From an uncultured Clostridia bacterium (GTDB lineage Bacteria; Bacillota; Clostridia; TANB77; CAG-508), in the NCBI GenBank assembly GCA_934177485.1, contig CAKPPF010000001.1:248001-312000 (forward strand): 64,000 nucleotides of DNA. The letters run 5' to 3'. Of the stretch, positions 46,801 to 53,591 are shown piece by piece (position 1 is the first letter of the stretch; the number at the start of each line of letters is the position of its first letter). Both the position numbers and the translations under genes were made by a program. The notes under the pieces were generated by a model. That model saw only the letters and a program-made list of their open reading frames with translations. It did not search any database and was not told the origin of the DNA.

Positions 46801-47236
46801 AGATGGAACATATATGGAAACAGGAGAAAAATATCATAATGGCTATAATGCATTTGGAGTTAATGAAGAAGGAAAAATGCCAAATGGAAGAGAACCAAAA
46901 GAGATAACATTTACAAAAGAGTATGTTAGTGCTGTTCTAATAGGTAAAAGAGCAGAAATACTAAGAAAATATGGTTTAGATAACGTGGAAAGCGCTAAAA
47001 CTGACATAATGGTTTATAAAGCAACTCAAATGTTTCCTAAATTGGAAAAAACAATTAAAGCAAAAGTGTTTATGATGGAAAAGCAAATTGAAGCACGTGA
47101 CAAGAAGATAAAAGAACTAGAAAAAGGAATTATAACTGCTAAAGAAAAATTAGAAATAGAGAAACTAAAAAGAGAAAAAGAAACTATAAGACAGAGAATG
47201 TCTTATATAGACCCTACTCAAGAAATTGAAAAATAA
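40898..47236 (+). CDS. Giant SF2 (DEAD/DEAH) helicase with possible ART-like N-domain, 104-residue repeats and coiled-coil tail
   Basis: 2112 residues. Residues 1-120: an unrecognised domain with YYFFRALNNAD, NCISLSSNANVSIDYG and EEYAMVKVP; the Arg, Ser-x-Ser, Glu order is like an R-S-E ADP-ribosyltransferase fold, which is speculation. Residues 120-600: helical. Residues ~610-1040: SF2 helicase with PTGAGKSF (near 645), LDELHRSG (near 752), MTATPIR (near 785) and LQQIGRCIF (near 1008). Residues ~1330-1930: tandem repeats rich in Gly, Asn, Asp, Tyr and Trp (GDYWQENENGELINTYSKFG). Residues ~2040-2112: coiled coil. Strong promoter and binding site; heads an operon of four unknown genes inside the island. 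Likely a defence or element-maintenance protein (inference). Confidence 0.75.
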   Translation: MKRECFNIDKFNIIEDEDNYYFFRALNNADQNDIKNNITSNESGIQRIRTDRERFEETYGTAKYNSKSEISLEEVWDHIKIRYIKETNCISLSSNANVSIDYGQMYNEEYAMVKVPKTGNDKVYNAGQYMLEEVNKKVEEAISRLPKDSDVLDIIKRIDEENSYKNVTGIVSEAYKGIKNIDGKYKGYNNIKSKETVASRFKKRQYFSDEQQLEYNKVIAKLTVLEACGKLRSILPTKEDNSSLIATIGLAFSSGELIHYKDIHSDDMVKVPKELMDLLSFVQQIKEKGLNDSAIKSIEKKIIGFINDGYELKTEGEKSVLTNGKEKIELNTHIGEEKQLENEITVEEVYNATQGRINYEKAKIAVKFLTKLSQSRIKASGYANLIQALGSEYNEIAKKVESECFAVDKDIISREDNIGKKIAESVNIGLTREERSFVSNTEQLKLIDSIKKLNLEELKKVINTAELNEKLNLLQNILDKKEVTSENEYYAEAIVDGLDLQKIYKSISNEKRIMTEDEKTTLINKLISSNCKKLYNSFKSIGAKSSEISGFIVSLLLNGGYKGYSLEELSNLENLDEIISTNVKNNNIRNSISALKLDEALGIKDDSYEVGDTDIVLRDYQKETLDNIDRIFENKRFAGMILPTGAGKSFVAMAEMMKFKGKNIIFVAPQNTILHQFEVHILKNILHKKIITDEELKELEKNGEPIPKNVIKPKDFKKVLQQEFPSLKMFCYDGITAKSEEWLEARDADLIILDELHRSGAKTWEPQIKKLIELNPKAKILGMTATPIRDVDGKDMARGLAEMTKDYTEEELINKEYLASEMHLLDAMQEDYLVSPKIVTFDYTLADSDEYHEITEMIESEKDNEKLKELIKIKNDMDSIIKKSSKEGMSGIFSKNIQKKNGKYIIFLPQNPDSKIVSSEEYMESEIEKIKEYFKAVNPNIKTSYLLSDRKNAKIENSKALDEFENSNSEDLHLLFAVNMLNEGVHVDGIDGVVMMRPISENSKILYLQQIGRCIFSEDPNNPIKEEDKPVIFDVYNNYLAQNMDREANKTNSTSDLQKLKILISWIEKHKGYIPDINSEDIKEAKKAVTLKNIQKKYKKYLDGIKNKNLSESEVYEIHSIIQLGKSIELWDLEIPDRIIPPGEREITKNDTFKVTGTQREFLELFKRANKLIRGKRSNNMIRLKSILSLMDVLSEHGIEINNNMISYESKLKDIINSLPNDIKDNIQKDIEDLYFSFDEEYPIGEEYDFAKRSFCGGEKIFTQYDIKDLRRYGIFEGGMCTNERGFIIYGPEEYIGLNIHTGTKYDERGLDTRGMDMYGLYAHQIVDKHNFSLRNGNYYEKDENGEWIDTGSKINPNGLDKNGDYWQENENGELINTYSKFGKDGYSLFGINEYGFSKENKKFYGVVKNTGKPQNTWYSHRDKLGFDFNGINEFGFERNGNYYEEDENGEWIDTGSKINLNGLDKNGDYWQENENGELINTHSKFGKDGYSLYGINEYGFSKKDKKFYGVVKSTGKPENEVGTYRDKLGFNFNGINGFSFGRNGNYYEKNENGEWVDTESKVNLNGLDKNGDYWQENENGELINTYSKFGKDGYSLFGINKYGFSKKDKKFHDVNEKNGRPVNKTGTDRDKSGFDFNGINEFGFGRNGNYYEKDENGEWIDTGSKINLNGLDKNGDYWQEDENGELINTHNKFGKDGYSLYGINEYGFSKEDKKFYSVVKSTGKRRNERGRTRDYEGYDFDGLNSNGRGRDGRYYEKLEDGKLKDITFQKFSHEDDNGLAINQFNFGKNGNYYVHDKDGIWIDTGSKLNPNGLDINGDYWQENENGELINTYSKFGKDGYSLYRINKLGFSIEDKLWYGVNEDTGEPIFKFGRRFDDNNLDFDRYDLEGYHGVFKINRDQFDRDGYYYKKQEDGTYVNTRLKYNKFGFEANRRHKITRSAIDLRHFDINGVCKSNNDSIYDEKGFKQDGTYMETGEKYHNGYNAFGVNEEGKMPNGREPKEITFTKEYVSAVLIGKRAEILRKYGLDNVESAKTDIMVYKATQMFPKLEKTIKAKVFMMEKQIEARDKKIKELEKGIITAKEKLEIEKLKREKETIRQRMSYIDPTQEIEK
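44900..46700 (+). repeat. In-gene tandem repeats, 312-bp (104-codon) period
   Basis: The AGAAACGGAAATTATTATGA anchor occurs at 44900, 45212, 45524 and 45836, exactly 312 bp apart. Degenerate units follow with anchors near 46147, 46262 and 46609. The near-identical DNA of the first four implies recent expansion or gene conversion. Each unit contains shorter G-x-N/D-x-x-G-x-x-x-x-G sub-repeats. Confidence 0.92.
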
Positions 47237-47251
47237 AAAGGAAGAATTTTA

Positions 47252-47602
47252 ATGAACAAAATTAGTAAATTATTTGAAAAGATTAGAATATTTTTAAAGA
47301 ATATTTTTGGCGGAAAAAGTACTTTATTATTAACAGAGAATATTAAATCACAAGAAGATAATTTATTGGAAGTAAATGATAGCGATAAAGAAGGCTTCTT
47401 TGAAATATACGAAAATTTAAAAAAAGGAATTATATCGTTAGATGATTTAATGATAACTGATTTAATAAAAGTTTTAGCAATTTCAAAAGAGAGCTTAAAT
47501 ATAAAAGATAATGAGATTAATGAACTCAAAAACGAATTGTTAAATATTGAACAGGAATATGATTTATTAAAAACAGAAAATCAAAGACTAAATAATATGT
47601 AG
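47252..47602 (+). CDS. Small coiled-coil protein, unknown
   Basis: 116 residues. A basic, hydrophobic N-terminus (ISKLFEKIRIFLKNIFGG) could be an amphipathic membrane-binding helix. The C-terminal 40 residues (ELKNELLNIEQEYDLLKTE) form a coiled coil. It starts 15 bp after the giant helicase stop behind AAAAGGAAG, so it is co-transcribed. I do not recognise a family; coiled coils at the helicase C-terminus and here could pair, which is inference. Confidence 0.65.
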   Translation: MNKISKLFEKIRIFLKNIFGGKSTLLLTENIKSQEDNLLEVNDSDKEGFFEIYENLKKGIISLDDLMITDLIKVLAISKESLNIKDNEINELKNELLNIEQEYDLLKTENQRLNNM

Positions 47603-47630
47603 AAATTAGAAAAAAAATTGGAGGAGAAAT

Positions 47631-48605
47631 ATGAGGAATAGGTTTGAAGATATTGAAAATTTTATAATGGATATTATGGAGAAAGTAAAGGCTGATAATA
47701 AAGATATTGAAAAAATTGATATTTATAGCAAGTTATCTAGTTATGGGTTGACTGATGAAGAAAGAAAAAATAAAGGTACATTAATAGACATTCAAGATAG
47801 ATTATATAAAAATTTTAGATATGAAGTTTTTTCACGTTGTTGGAAGTCTAGAAACAATTATTGGCTAGTATTTAGAGAGGAATCAATTGATGATATGATA
47901 AGAACAGGAACATATTTTAATCAAGAAGCAATTAAAATTTATATTCCTGCTAAAGAAGAAGATATGTACGAAATTGCAAATGGCTTATTTGAATTCCTTG
48001 ATAAAAATTACATAGAAAATGATACAAAAATGTCAGCTGATGTTAGAGCAGACGATTTGGTTGTTAGAGTATTTTCACAAAGAGATGCTTCTTATATTTC
48101 AGAATATATAAATAATAATTTTCCGAATAGAACTTTATCACCAAATCCTTTTATGATAAATGATGGAACGGTCGGAATAGCTTCTGATGGTAAACTCTCA
48201 TATAATGAGAGGGTTGCCGGATTTTTAGCAGATTATTTTAGTGATTTAAGGAATAAGGGACAATTGGAAAATGCAAATATGAAGAGTTTTAAAGAATACA
48301 TGGAAAAAATGAGGAATGAGATTTATTCTGATAAAACTGCAATGAAAACTTTCCTACAAAAAAAAGATAAACATTTCGATAGTGTAAGTGATTTAGAATA
48401 TTTATACGATAATAAAAATATTATGGATTTTATAATAATAGCCTTAGATAAAGAAAAAGGTATAGAAGATTTTAATAAACATTGGGAAGAGATTAAAACA
48501 TCTGAAAGTAAGAAAACTACTAGAGATAATATAAAAGAGTTACTAGATTCTTTTGAAAGAGAGCAACCAAGTAATAATGATGATCAAGAATTTGGAGAAA
48601 AATAG
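47631..48605 (+). CDS. Unknown 324-residue protein of the helicase operon
   Basis: Soluble, charged, mixed alpha/beta. Recognisable only as unusual: SRCWKSRNNYWLVFREESID near 70 and a region KIYIPAKEEDMYEIANGLFEFLDKN near 105. Residues 125-185 (DVRADDLVVRVFSQRDASYISEYINNNF, then GTVGIASDGKLSYN) look like a second small alpha/beta domain. GGAGGAG precedes ATG 47631. No catalytic motif can be named with confidence. Confidence 0.65.
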   Translation: MRNRFEDIENFIMDIMEKVKADNKDIEKIDIYSKLSSYGLTDEERKNKGTLIDIQDRLYKNFRYEVFSRCWKSRNNYWLVFREESIDDMIRTGTYFNQEAIKIYIPAKEEDMYEIANGLFEFLDKNYIENDTKMSADVRADDLVVRVFSQRDASYISEYINNNFPNRTLSPNPFMINDGTVGIASDGKLSYNERVAGFLADYFSDLRNKGQLENANMKSFKEYMEKMRNEIYSDKTAMKTFLQKKDKHFDSVSDLEYLYDNKNIMDFIIIALDKEKGIEDFNKHWEEIKTSESKKTTRDNIKELLDSFEREQPSNNDDQEFGEK

Positions 48606-48643
48606 GTAATAAAATAAAGAATAAAACAAGGAGAGGTAAAGAA

Positions 48644-50005
48644 ATGGAAGAAAAGAAACAAATAAAAATCAGCTTAAAAACTGTGATTATTTTATTTATT
48701 ATATTACTAGGGTTATTAATAGGCATATATTTTTTAATAGTAAACCTAACAAATAAAAAATATATTAATTATGGCGCTATTGAGATTGAAAATAGCGAAA
48801 TATCAGATGAAACAATTATACAATTATTGGATGTTGATGCAAAAGATTTTACAAATTTCAAAGATAACTTTATAGGTGCTAATGTAGTAATTGAAGATAA
48901 GCCTGAACAAACAAAGCGTTCAACTTTTATAATAGAAAGCGACACAGAAATTAGTAATTCAAAGAAAATAGAATTAAAAAACCAAGCTCAAGAAAACTTT
49001 AAGTTACTTGAAACATATATTCTAAATTGCGATAAAGATATAGCACAAAGATTATTAGAAGGATTGAAAAATCCAAATTTATATACCTATACAAATAAAA
49101 AATTAACACTAATTGAAAACTCCGATGACATAAATGTATCATCGGAAACATTGAATAAATTCTATGCATATGTTTGCTCAGGATTAATAAAAAATCATTT
49201 TAATTTTGAAGAATATAGTATAAATATATTAAATATAGAAAAAAATAATGATATTGATATTTATATGACAATAAATAATAAATATTTTATAACTTTTGAA
49301 TATGGTGAATCGGAATGTTATTTTTCTTTCTATAAAGGAACAGAATATAATATAAATAAAAAATATTTAGTATTTGATCATATTGGAGGATATAATTCTT
49401 TAAAATCTTGGTATAGAATTGGAACAATGACATCAATTGGAACAATGACATCAATTGCTAAACCGATTATATATTTATATCCAACAGAAGACACAGAAAT
49501 ATCTGTGAAATTATTAAAAGATGAAGATTTAACTTGTTCATACCCTAAATATAAAGATAAATGGAAAGTATTAGCACAACCTAATGGAAATTTAAAGGAT
49601 TTAAATACAAATAGACAGCTATACTCTTTATATTATGAAAGTAAGAGTAACTCAGAATTTAAAGTTGAAAGCAAAGGATTTGTGATAAAAGGCGTAGATA
49701 CAATTAAATTTTTAGAAGAAAAACTCGCTATATTAGGATTGACAGAAAGAGAAACTGAAGAATTTATTATTTATTGGCTACCAAAGTTAGAGGCTAATAA
49801 ATATAATTATATCAGATTTGCTACTACTGATGAAATAAACAAAAACATGCCATTAGAAATAAATCCAAGTCCAGATACAATTATTAGGGTTTTAATGATA
49901 TTTAAAGGTTTAGATAATCCTATTGAGGTTCAAGAGCAACAATTAACAACACCAGAAAGAAAGGGTTTTGTTGCTGTTGAATGGGGAGGAACTGAAATAA
50001 AATAA
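48644..50005 (+). CDS. Membrane-anchored protein with a conserved clostridial 'KPIIYLYP…VEWGGT' domain
   Basis: 453 residues. One TM helix (about 13-33) and an extracytoplasmic part. Residues ~275-450 (KPIIYLYPTEDTEISVKL, YPKYKDKWKV, REFWLP-like IIYWLPKLE, INPSPDTIIRVLM, TPERKGFVAVEWGGT) match a domain I recall from many Clostridia surface or secreted proteins, which has no known function. An 18-bp tandem duplication (49421-49456) repeats GTMTSI just before that domain. A GGAGAGG site precedes the ATG. Last intact gene of the helicase operon. Confidence 0.65.
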   Translation: MEEKKQIKISLKTVIILFIILLGLLIGIYFLIVNLTNKKYINYGAIEIENSEISDETIIQLLDVDAKDFTNFKDNFIGANVVIEDKPEQTKRSTFIIESDTEISNSKKIELKNQAQENFKLLETYILNCDKDIAQRLLEGLKNPNLYTYTNKKLTLIENSDDINVSSETLNKFYAYVCSGLIKNHFNFEEYSINILNIEKNNDIDIYMTINNKYFITFEYGESECYFSFYKGTEYNINKKYLVFDHIGGYNSLKSWYRIGTMTSIGTMTSIAKPIIYLYPTEDTEISVKLLKDEDLTCSYPKYKDKWKVLAQPNGNLKDLNTNRQLYSLYYESKSNSEFKVESKGFVIKGVDTIKFLEEKLAILGLTERETEEFIIYWLPKLEANKYNYIRFATTDEINKNMPLEINPSPDTIIRVLMIFKGLDNPIEVQEQQLTTPERKGFVAVEWGGTEIK

Positions 50006-50215
50006 AAGGCATTTTTAATACAAAATATTTTTCCAACAACAGAAAAATATGTAGAAAGTAAATACCAAAATAAAATGCAAGATGTTGAAATAACTGAAGT
50101 ATTGAAAAGAAAAATTATACATGCATCAACCAATGTAATAAAACTAGCTAAAAAAGGTATTAATATTCCGTTTTACGATATTATAGAAATGAAAAATGTA
50201 CTACTGAAAAAATAA
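50006..50215 (+). pseudogene. 3' fragment of an unidentified gene
   Basis: A start-less frame of 69 codons ending at TAA 50213-50215 gives IFPTTEKYVESKYQNKMQD and VLKRKIIHASTNVIKLAKKG. It has coding character but no start or binding site. It is probably the tail of a gene lost when the island formed. Confidence 0.4.
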
Positions 50216-50252
50216 TAGGGCTATTATTACTAAAAACAAAGATAGCTAAAAA

Positions 50253-50320
50253 GTTGCGTTCTAATACAACCTTCATACGAATACAATTAAACAAATGTAA
50301 TCGTATGGAGGTTTTGCTTT
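50253..50320 (+). promoter_or_regulatory. spoIIID upstream region, possible sigma-E promoter
   Basis: AATACAAT at 50280-50287 is one base from the sigma-E -10 (CATACAAT), with TAATA at 50262-50266 as a weak -35 candidate. The segment is duplicated at 38974. GGAGG lies at 50307-50311. The promoter call is tentative. Confidence 0.4.
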
Positions 50321-50590
50321 ATGACCAAAGTTTCAATAGAAGAACGTGCAATGGAACTTGCACAGTATATAATAGATTCAAAAGATACAGTAAGAGGAGC
50401 AGCCAAAAAGTATGGAATAAGCAAAAGCACAGTACACAAAGATGTAAGTGAGAGATTACTAAAGATAAATCCAGCATTAGCACACGAAGTTAGAATTGTT
50501 TTAGATGAAAATAAAGCAGAAAGACATATAAGAGGTGGAATGGCCACAAAGCTAAAATATGAACATGATAGGGCAATCAAGAGTAGATAA
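50321..50590 (+). CDS. spoIIID: SpoIIID, mother-cell sporulation transcription regulator
   Basis: An 89-residue DNA-binding protein that switches mother-cell gene expression between sigma-E and sigma-K. It is nearly full family length with the HTH DTVRGAAKKYGISKSTVHKDV (residues ~22-42), the typical start MTKVSIEERAMELAQYI and the C-terminal HIRGGMATKLKYEHD. Its 5' region is duplicated 11.3 kb upstream, so a mobile element lies between the copies. Presence of an intact spoIIID argues the lineage still sporulates. Confidence 0.95.
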   Translation: MTKVSIEERAMELAQYIIDSKDTVRGAAKKYGISKSTVHKDVSERLLKINPALAHEVRIVLDENKAERHIRGGMATKLKYEHDRAIKSR

Positions 50591-50606
50591 TACTCTTGAT
50601 TTTTTT

Positions 50607-50738
50607 GTTGAATAGGAAAGATCAAAGATTTTTTTATTCAACAAAAAATGCTATAATCGCTATTGCCTTTGAGATTCCATTATTTCATTTGGAAACTCAA
50701 ATCGGCGATAAGAAAAGTGTTGCAAAGTCACTTTTCTT
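50607..50738 (+). repeat. Family A intergenic repeat
   Basis: TTGAATAGGAAAGATC / GATTTTTTTATTCAA hairpin, ATGCTATAATCGC, core CTCAAATCGGCGATAA and GTTGCAAAGTCAC, a more diverged GTGGCGAAGCCAC hairpin. Confidence 0.75.
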
Positions 50739-50813
50739 GTCACTGTTTTGTCATATATAAGTGATACATTACAAATAGTATGATATAATAGATCATAGGA
50801 TGGTAAATTGAAG

Positions 50814-51491
50814 ATGATAAAAGTTTTGTTAGTAGAAGATAATAATTCAATAATTTTAGGGTTAGAGTACTTATTTAAAGAAGAAAAATTTGAATATAGT
50901 ATTGTAAAAAATAAAAGAGATACTTTAAATATTTTAGATAAAGAGAAATTTGATATTATTTTATTAGATGTGTCACTTCCAGATGGAAATGGTTTTGATA
51001 TTTGTAAATATATAAAAGAAAAAAAGAATACACCAGTAATATTCTTAACAGCAAAGGATGAAGAAAAAGATGTTGTAATGGGATTTGATTTAGGTGCAGA
51101 TGATTATATTATAAAACCATTTAGAAATAGAGAGCTTATATCAAGAATAAAAAATGTTCTAAGAAGAAAAAACAATTTAGATAATTGTTTGCAAATTAAA
51201 AATATAAAAATTAATACCGAAACTGGAAAAGTGTATAAAAATGAAGAAGAAATAACTCTTACTAAACTTGAATATAAAATATTAGTTAATTTATTTTCTA
51301 ATAAAAATAGATTAATAACAAGGGAAGAAATATTAAATGACATATGGGACATAGCAGGAAACTTTGTAGAAGATAATACACTTACAGTATATATAAAAAG
51401 AATAAGAGAAAAAATAGGAGATAAAGAAAGCAAAATAATAGAGACTGTTAGAGGAATAGGTTATAGAGTAATAGATGAGGAGAAAAAATGA
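50814..51491 (+). CDS. OmpR-family response regulator
   Basis: About 225 residues. Receiver domain MIKVLLVEDN with phosphoacceptor Asp in LLDVSLPDGNG (near 51), Lys in IIKPF; C-terminal winged helix ending VRGIGYRVI. It resembles the VanR/GraR/BceR types. TTG 50808 is a possible alternative start. It overlaps the kinase by 4 bp. With the ABC transporter 2 kb downstream it probably forms an antimicrobial-peptide or envelope-stress module. Confidence 0.92.
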   Translation: MIKVLLVEDNNSIILGLEYLFKEEKFEYSIVKNKRDTLNILDKEKFDIILLDVSLPDGNGFDICKYIKEKKNTPVIFLTAKDEEKDVVMGFDLGADDYIIKPFRNRELISRIKNVLRRKNNLDNCLQIKNIKINTETGKVYKNEEEITLTKLEYKILVNLFSNKNRLITREEILNDIWDIAGNFVEDNTLTVYIKRIREKIGDKESKIIETVRGIGYRVIDEEKK

Positions 51492-52711
51492 AAGTTTTAA
51501 AAAATAAAGGGTTAAAGAATTTAATACTAATTAGTGCAGTAATAGTTATATTTGCTAGTATTCTTGCTATTTGTTTTAACAATTATTGCAATCTTAAATA
51601 TCAACAAACCATTAATTCATATATTTCCAAAATACTAAATGCTGTGGAAAAAGAATATCCTAATGTAAATGATGAAGACTTAATAAAAATATTAAATAAC
51701 CCCAAAATAGAAGAAAATAAGAAACTACTAGAAAAATATGGAATATATAATGAGCCAGCAATAGAAGGTTTAAAGCAAAGAGATAAAGGCATTATTAATA
51801 TAAACTTAATAATATTAATAACGACAAGTGTAGTTTTAATAGTTATATTCTATTTTTATTTAAAAAATAGGCAAGCAGAAATTGATAAAATTACAAAATA
51901 CGTAGAAAAGGTTTCAAATAAAAAGTATTCTTTGGATATTGATGAAAATACAGAAGATGAATTAAGTAGTTTGAAAAATGAACTATACAAAATAACTGTA
52001 ATGTTAAAAGAGGAGGCAGATAATTCTGAAAAACAAAAAGAAGCTCTAACAACAGCAATTTCAGATATATCACATCAATTAAAAACACCACTTACTTCAA
52101 TCTTAATAATGTTAGATAATTTAAGTGAAAGCGATAATATGGATAAACAAACGAGAGACAGATTCATAGCTGAAATATCAAGACAGATAGAAAATATGAA
52201 TTGGCTTGTAATCTCGCTTTTAAAATTATCAAGATTAGATGCTGGAGTGGTTGAATTTGAGAAAGAAAAAATAAATGCTAACATATTAATAAATGAGGTA
52301 ATATCAAATTTAGAAATAATGGCAGAATTAAAAAATGTAGGTTTTGAAATACAAACTAATAAAGATTGTTATTTTATAGGAGACTATAACTGGAACAAGG
52401 AAGCAATTCAAAACATTGTAAAAAATGCAATTGAGCATACAAAAGCAAATACAAAAGTAAGAATTAAAATCGAGGAAAATAGTGTATATACAAGTATAAC
52501 AATAAAAGATGAAGGAGACGGAATAAAAGAAAAAGATTTAAAACATATATTTGATAGATTTTATAAATCTGAAAATTCGTCAGAAAATAGTTTTGGAATA
52601 GGCTTGTCACTTTCTAAAAGTATAATAGAAGAGCAGAATGGTTATATACAAGTTGAAACAGAAGAAAATAAGGGCACAACTTTTGTTATAAAATATATAA
52701 GTGAGTATTGA
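51488..52711 (+). CDS. Sensor histidine kinase
   Basis: 407 residues with two TM helices (about 12-30 and 100-120) flanking a ~70-residue extracytoplasmic loop. A HAMP-like segment follows, then HisKA with ISDISHQLKTPLTSI (His near 197) and HATPase with NIVKNAIEH, DEGDGI and GIGLSLSKSII. It is the cognate partner of the response regulator, with overlapping start (ATGA). The loop is larger than in the intramembrane-sensing BceS kinases, so direct peptide sensing is possible. Confidence 0.92.
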   Translation: MKVLKNKGLKNLILISAVIVIFASILAICFNNYCNLKYQQTINSYISKILNAVEKEYPNVNDEDLIKILNNPKIEENKKLLEKYGIYNEPAIEGLKQRDKGIININLIILITTSVVLIVIFYFYLKNRQAEIDKITKYVEKVSNKKYSLDIDENTEDELSSLKNELYKITVMLKEEADNSEKQKEALTTAISDISHQLKTPLTSILIMLDNLSESDNMDKQTRDRFIAEISRQIENMNWLVISLLKLSRLDAGVVEFEKEKINANILINEVISNLEIMAELKNVGFEIQTNKDCYFIGDYNWNKEAIQNIVKNAIEHTKANTKVRIKIEENSVYTSITIKDEGDGIKEKDLKHIFDRFYKSENSSENSFGIGLSLSKSIIEEQNGYIQVETEENKGTTFVIKYISEY

Positions 52712-52799
52712 CAAATAATCAATAAATAAATATACTAATGCAAAGGTATTAAATTATCTTAATAATAAAATTTATTAGAAGCAATAAGGAGATGATATT

Positions 52800-53015
52800 A
52801 TGACTAATGAAGAAAAAATAAAAATATTTAAACAAAAAACAATAGAAGAACTAACACAAATATTAAATAATCCAAATTCGACAGAGTCAGATATAATTAT
52901 AGCAACTATTGAAAAACAAGATAAAGAAGAAAAGTTGGGAACAGCAATACATTACACAACAGAAGAAGTATTGGAGCACATATTTGGCGAAAATAGAGTG
53001 GTTGAGAGCTGCTAA
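52800..53015 (+). CDS. Probable antitoxin of a ParE-type toxin-antitoxin pair
   Basis: A 71-residue acidic helical protein (TNEEKIKIFKQKTIEELTQI, then TTEEVLEHIFG). It lies directly upstream of and overlaps a RelE/ParE toxin, the usual antitoxin position. GGAGATG is the ribosome binding site. No known DNA-binding fold is obvious, so it is assigned by context. Confidence 0.6.
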   Translation: MTNEEKIKIFKQKTIEELTQILNNPNSTESDIIIATIEKQDKEEKLGTAIHYTTEEVLEHIFGENRVVESC

Positions 53016-53280
53016 TGATGATTTAATTCAAATATATAATTATATTAATCAAGATTCTATATATTATTCTGTAAAAACAGTAAATAATATTGTTGATTTA
53101 GTAGATAATCTTGAAGCTTCACCATATTTAGGAAGAAAAATTCCTGAATATAATAAAGACAATGAAAGAGAGTTAATATATAAGTCTTATAGAATAATTT
53201 ATAAAATTGAATATGATAGAATTTTTATTCGTAGAATTTGGCATTCAGCAAGGAAATTGCCACAACAATTTATATCTTAA
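52984..53280 (+). CDS. RelE/ParE-superfamily toxin
   Basis: About 98 residues. KIEWLRAANDDLIQIYNYI at the N-terminus, SPYLGRKIPEY in the middle and RIIYKIEYDRIFIRRIWHSARKLP at the end are typical of ParE/RelE (R…YRIIY…H.R). TTG 52984 is chosen because it gives the family-like MAKIEWLRAA and overlaps the antitoxin gene, suggesting coupled translation; longer in-frame starts lie within the antitoxin. ParE-like members poison gyrase; RelE-like cleave mRNA; which one applies cannot be told. Confidence 0.85.
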   Translation: MAKIEWLRAANDDLIQIYNYINQDSIYYSVKTVNNIVDLVDNLEASPYLGRKIPEYNKDNERELIYKSYRIIYKIEYDRIFIRRIWHSARKLPQQFIS

Positions 53281-53439
53281 AAATTTGATCTTTAATTAAA
53301 TCCCTAAATAATTTAATACCTTTATAAAATATCTTATTTAATATTTAGTATTACTTTTTAAATTTTAATTTTAAAATACTTAACAAACAACTTTGTTATA
53401 ATAGAAAAGTGATACTTTATTATTATATTAAAAGCCATG

Positions 53440-53535
53440 ATTGCTATATTTTTGAGATTTTCTCCTTTTAGCCAGAAAACTCAAATTGGGTGAGAACAAA
53501 TCAAAGAAAATTGAAAAAATTTTTATTTGTTCTTG
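53440..53535 (+). repeat. Family A intergenic repeat, diverged
   Basis: Core TTGAGATTTTCTCC…AACTCAAATTGGGTGAGAA, then TTTATTTGTTCTTG, like the 9338-9470 copy. It occupies most of the gap before the ABC transporter (53281-53591), which otherwise shows only an AT-rich stretch. Confidence 0.65.
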
Positions 53536-53591
53536 TCATAAAAAAGTCATTTTGAATGTGTAGAATATAAACAAATAAGGAGGAAAACAAA

